Of a stretch of DNA of 6,037 nt, positions 4,298 to 6,037 are shown piece after piece. Numbering within the stretch: position 1 is the stretch's first letter; each line of letters begins with the position of its first letter. A program made the position numbers and the translations under genes. The stretch is taken from the NCBI GenBank assembly GCA_012515885.1, contig JAAYXN010000399.1, positions 1 through 6,037 of the forward strand, written 5' to 3'. A model generated the notes under the pieces. The model was not told where the DNA came from and made no database searches. It worked only from the letters and a program-made list of their open reading frames with translations. This DNA is from Rhodococcus sp. (in: high G+C Gram-positive bacteria). GTDB lineage: Bacteria > Actinomycetota > Actinomycetes > Mycobacteriales > Mycobacteriaceae.

Positions 4298-6037
4298 GTG
4301 TCTGCGCAGGTCGATACCGTAACGAACGCAACGAAGACCCCCGATGTAGCTCAGCCCTATAAGGAACTCGGTCTTAAAGAGGACGAATACGTCCGCATTA
4401 AAGAGATCCTTGGCCGTCGGCCCACGGACGCTGAACTGGCTATGTACTCGGTGATGTGGAGCGAACACTGCTCCTACAAGTCATCGAAGGTGCACCTGCG
4501 CTACTTCGGCGAAACCACCACCGACGAAATGCGCGCCAGCATGCTCGCAGGCATCGGTGAGAACGCGGGCGTAGTCGATATCGGCGACGGCTGGGCCGTC
4601 ACCTTCAAGGTGGAAAGCCACAACCACCCCTCCTACATCGAGCCCTACCAGGGTGCGGCCACCGGCGTCGGCGGCATCGTCCGCGACATCATGGCCATGG
4701 GCGCTCGTCCCATCGCGGTCATGGACCAGCTGCGTTTCGGCGCGGCAGACGCCCCCGATACCCGCCGCGTCGTTGACGGCGTGGTGCGCGGAGTCGGCGG
4801 CTACGGCAACTCCCTCGGCCTGCCCAACGTGGGCGGCGAAACCGTCTTCGACGAGTGCTACAACGGCAACCCGCTCGTCAACGCGCTGTGCGCGGGCGCG
4901 ATGCGCGTCGAAGACCTGCACTTGGCGTTCGCGTCCGGCACCGGGAACAAGATCATCCTGTTCGGTGCCCGCACCGGCCTCGACGGTATCGGCGGCGTGT
5001 CCGTCCTCGCTTCCGAAACCTTCGACGACACTTCGGGTGGTCGCCCCAAGAAGCTGCCTGCGGTGCAGGTCGGTGACCCCTTCACTGAGAAGGTGCTCAT
5101 CGAATGCTGTCTTGATCTCTACCGCGACAAGCTCGTCGTCGGCATCCAGGACCTCGGCGGCGCGGGCCTGTCCTGCGCCACCTCCGAGCTGGCAGCTGCC
5201 GGTGACGGCGGCATGCACATCGCCCTCGAACAGGTTCCGACGCGTGCCACCGGAATGACCCCGGCTGAAGTGCTCTCCAGCGAATCGCAGGAACGCATGT
5301 GCGCCGTCGTCACCCCCGACAACGTCGACGCCTTCATGGCTGTCTGCAAGAAGTGGGACGTCCTGGCCACCGTCATCGGTGAGGTCACCGACGGCGACAA
5401 CCTCGTCATCACCTGGCACGGCGAAACCGTCGTGGACGTGCCGCCGCGCACCGTCGCACACGAAGGCCCCGTCTACGAGCGTCCGCTTGCTCGCCCGGAC
5501 AGCCAGGACACGTTGATCGCCAACACCACCGCTGGCTTGAAGCGCCCCGAAACCGCTGACGAACTGCGCGAAACGCTGCTCAAGATGATCGCCTCGCCTG
5601 CCCTGTGCAGCCGCAAGTGGATCACCGAGCAGTACGACCGCTACGTGCGCGGCAACACCGTGCTCGCCGAAAACGCTGACTCCGGCGTCATTCGTATTGA
5701 CGAAGAAACCGGCCGCGGTATCGCTCTCGCGACGGACGCTTCCGGTCGCTACACGCTGCTCGACCCGTACGTGGGCGCGCAACTGGCCCTCGCTGAGGCA
5801 TACCGCAACGTCTCTGTCACTGGCGCCACCCCGAAGGCCGTCAGCAACTGCCTCAACTTCGGCTCACCCGAAGACCCGGCAGTGATGTGGCAGTTCCAGC
5901 AGGCCGTGCGCGGTCTCGCCGACGGCTGTGCTCAGCTCGGCATACCCGTGACCGGCGGCAACGTCAGCTTCTACAACCAGACCGGATCCACCCCGATCCA
6001 CCCGACGCCCGTCGTCGCTGTCCTCGGTGTTATCGAC
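4298..6037 (+). CDS. purL: Phosphoribosylformylglycinamidine synthase subunit PurL (3' end outside window)
   Basis: PurL turns formylglycinamide ribonucleotide into formylglycinamidine ribonucleotide using ATP and ammonia, the fourth step of de novo purine synthesis, in a cytoplasmic complex with PurQ (glutaminase) and PurS. The window holds 580 codons with no stop; small-type PurL is usually about 740-780 residues, so about a quarter is missing. Translation starts at GTG 4298 after GGAAGGGA. Visible marks are the catalytic-histidine motif WSEHCSYKSSK (54-64, H57), the ATP/metal segment ESHNHPSYIEP (106-116) with the glycine-rich GAATGVGGIVRD (119-130), QDLGGAGLSCATSE (284-297), and in the second half GNTVLAENADSG (452-463) and VTGGNVSFYNQT (551-562). 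No PurS or PurQ gene precedes it here, as in M. tuberculosis, where purSQ lie some way from purL. Codon choice is strongly C-ending, which suits a well-expressed housekeeping gene. Confidence 0.98.
   Translation, partial: MSAQVDTVTNATKTPDVAQPYKELGLKEDEYVRIKEILGRRPTDAELAMYSVMWSEHCSYKSSKVHLRYFGETTTDEMRASMLAGIGENAGVVDIGDGWAVTFKVESHNHPSYIEPYQGAATGVGGIVRDIMAMGARPIAVMDQLRFGAADAPDTRRVVDGVVRGVGGYGNSLGLPNVGGETVFDECYNGNPLVNALCAGAMRVEDLHLAFASGTGNKIILFGARTGLDGIGGVSVLASETFDDTSGGRPKKLPAVQVGDPFTEKVLIECCLDLYRDKLVVGIQDLGGAGLSCATSELAAAGDGGMHIALEQVPTRATGMTPAEVLSSESQERMCAVVTPDNVDAFMAVCKKWDVLATVIGEVTDGDNLVITWHGETVVDVPPRTVAHEGPVYERPLARPDSQDTLIANTTAGLKRPETADELRETLLKMIASPALCSRKWITEQYDRYVRGNTVLAENADSGVIRIDEETGRGIALATDASGRYTLLDPYVGAQLALAEAYRNVSVTGATPKAVSNCLNFGSPEDPAVMWQFQQAVRGLADGCAQLGIPVTGGNVSFYNQTGSTPIHPTPVVAVLGVID

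Noticed and set aside
4347..4354. TAGCTCAG, resembling the D-arm of a tRNA
   Set aside because: It lies within the purL N-terminal coding sequence. No acceptor stem, anticodon arm or T-loop can be found around it.
4481..5782. 433-codon open frame on the minus strand
   Set aside because: It lies wholly antisense to purL, whose conserved motifs fix the coding frame. Its translation is rich in Val, Ala, Asp, Gly and His with no recognisable motif, as expected for a shadow of a high-GC gene.

Overview
The window is a gene-dense, high-GC (roughly 60% or a little more) piece of chromosome. All five recognisable genes are on the + strand. It most likely comes from a mycolic-acid actinobacterium (order Mycobacteriales: Gordonia, Rhodococcus, Tsukamurella, Corynebacterium and relatives). 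Three things suggest this: C/G-rich third codon positions, TANNNT boxes placed so that some starts could be leaderless, and the grouping of an M18 aminopeptidase, a small VOC protein and purL, which from memory also lie together in Mycobacterium tuberculosis (pepC, Rv0801, purL). Genus and species cannot be told from the sequence alone.

Layout. Positions 2-868 hold the 3' part of a DUF4185 protein, a family now linked to endo-D-arabinanases of glycoside hydrolase family GH183 that cut mycobacterial cell-wall arabinan. Positions 950-1303 encode a 117-residue VOC/glyoxalase-fold protein. Positions 1384-2667 encode a complete M18 metallo-aminopeptidase with all its metal-site motifs. A perfect 18-bp hairpin (2690-2731) follows it. 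Positions 2866-4158 encode an MFS sugar porter that keeps the XylE/GLUT-type binding and proton-coupling residues but has a shortened, poly-glutamate central loop without the usual PESPR motif. Positions 4298-6037 hold the first 580 codons of purL, cut by the window edge.

How the genes relate. This is not one clear pathway operon. purL (de novo purine synthesis) and the aminopeptidase (peptide turnover) are housekeeping genes, the transporter imports a sugar, and the DUF4185 protein probably acts on the cell envelope. Gaps of 71-198 bp, a strong hairpin after the aminopeptidase and a candidate promoter before purL suggest several separate transcripts.

No mobile element, CRISPR array, RNA gene or new multi-gene system is visible. 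The points most worth checking are the possible arabinanase, the reduced loop of the transporter, the hairpin with a competing repeat copy, an 8-bp direct repeat 42 bp apart before the transporter gene, and a change in G/C strand bias between the aminopeptidase and the transporter.
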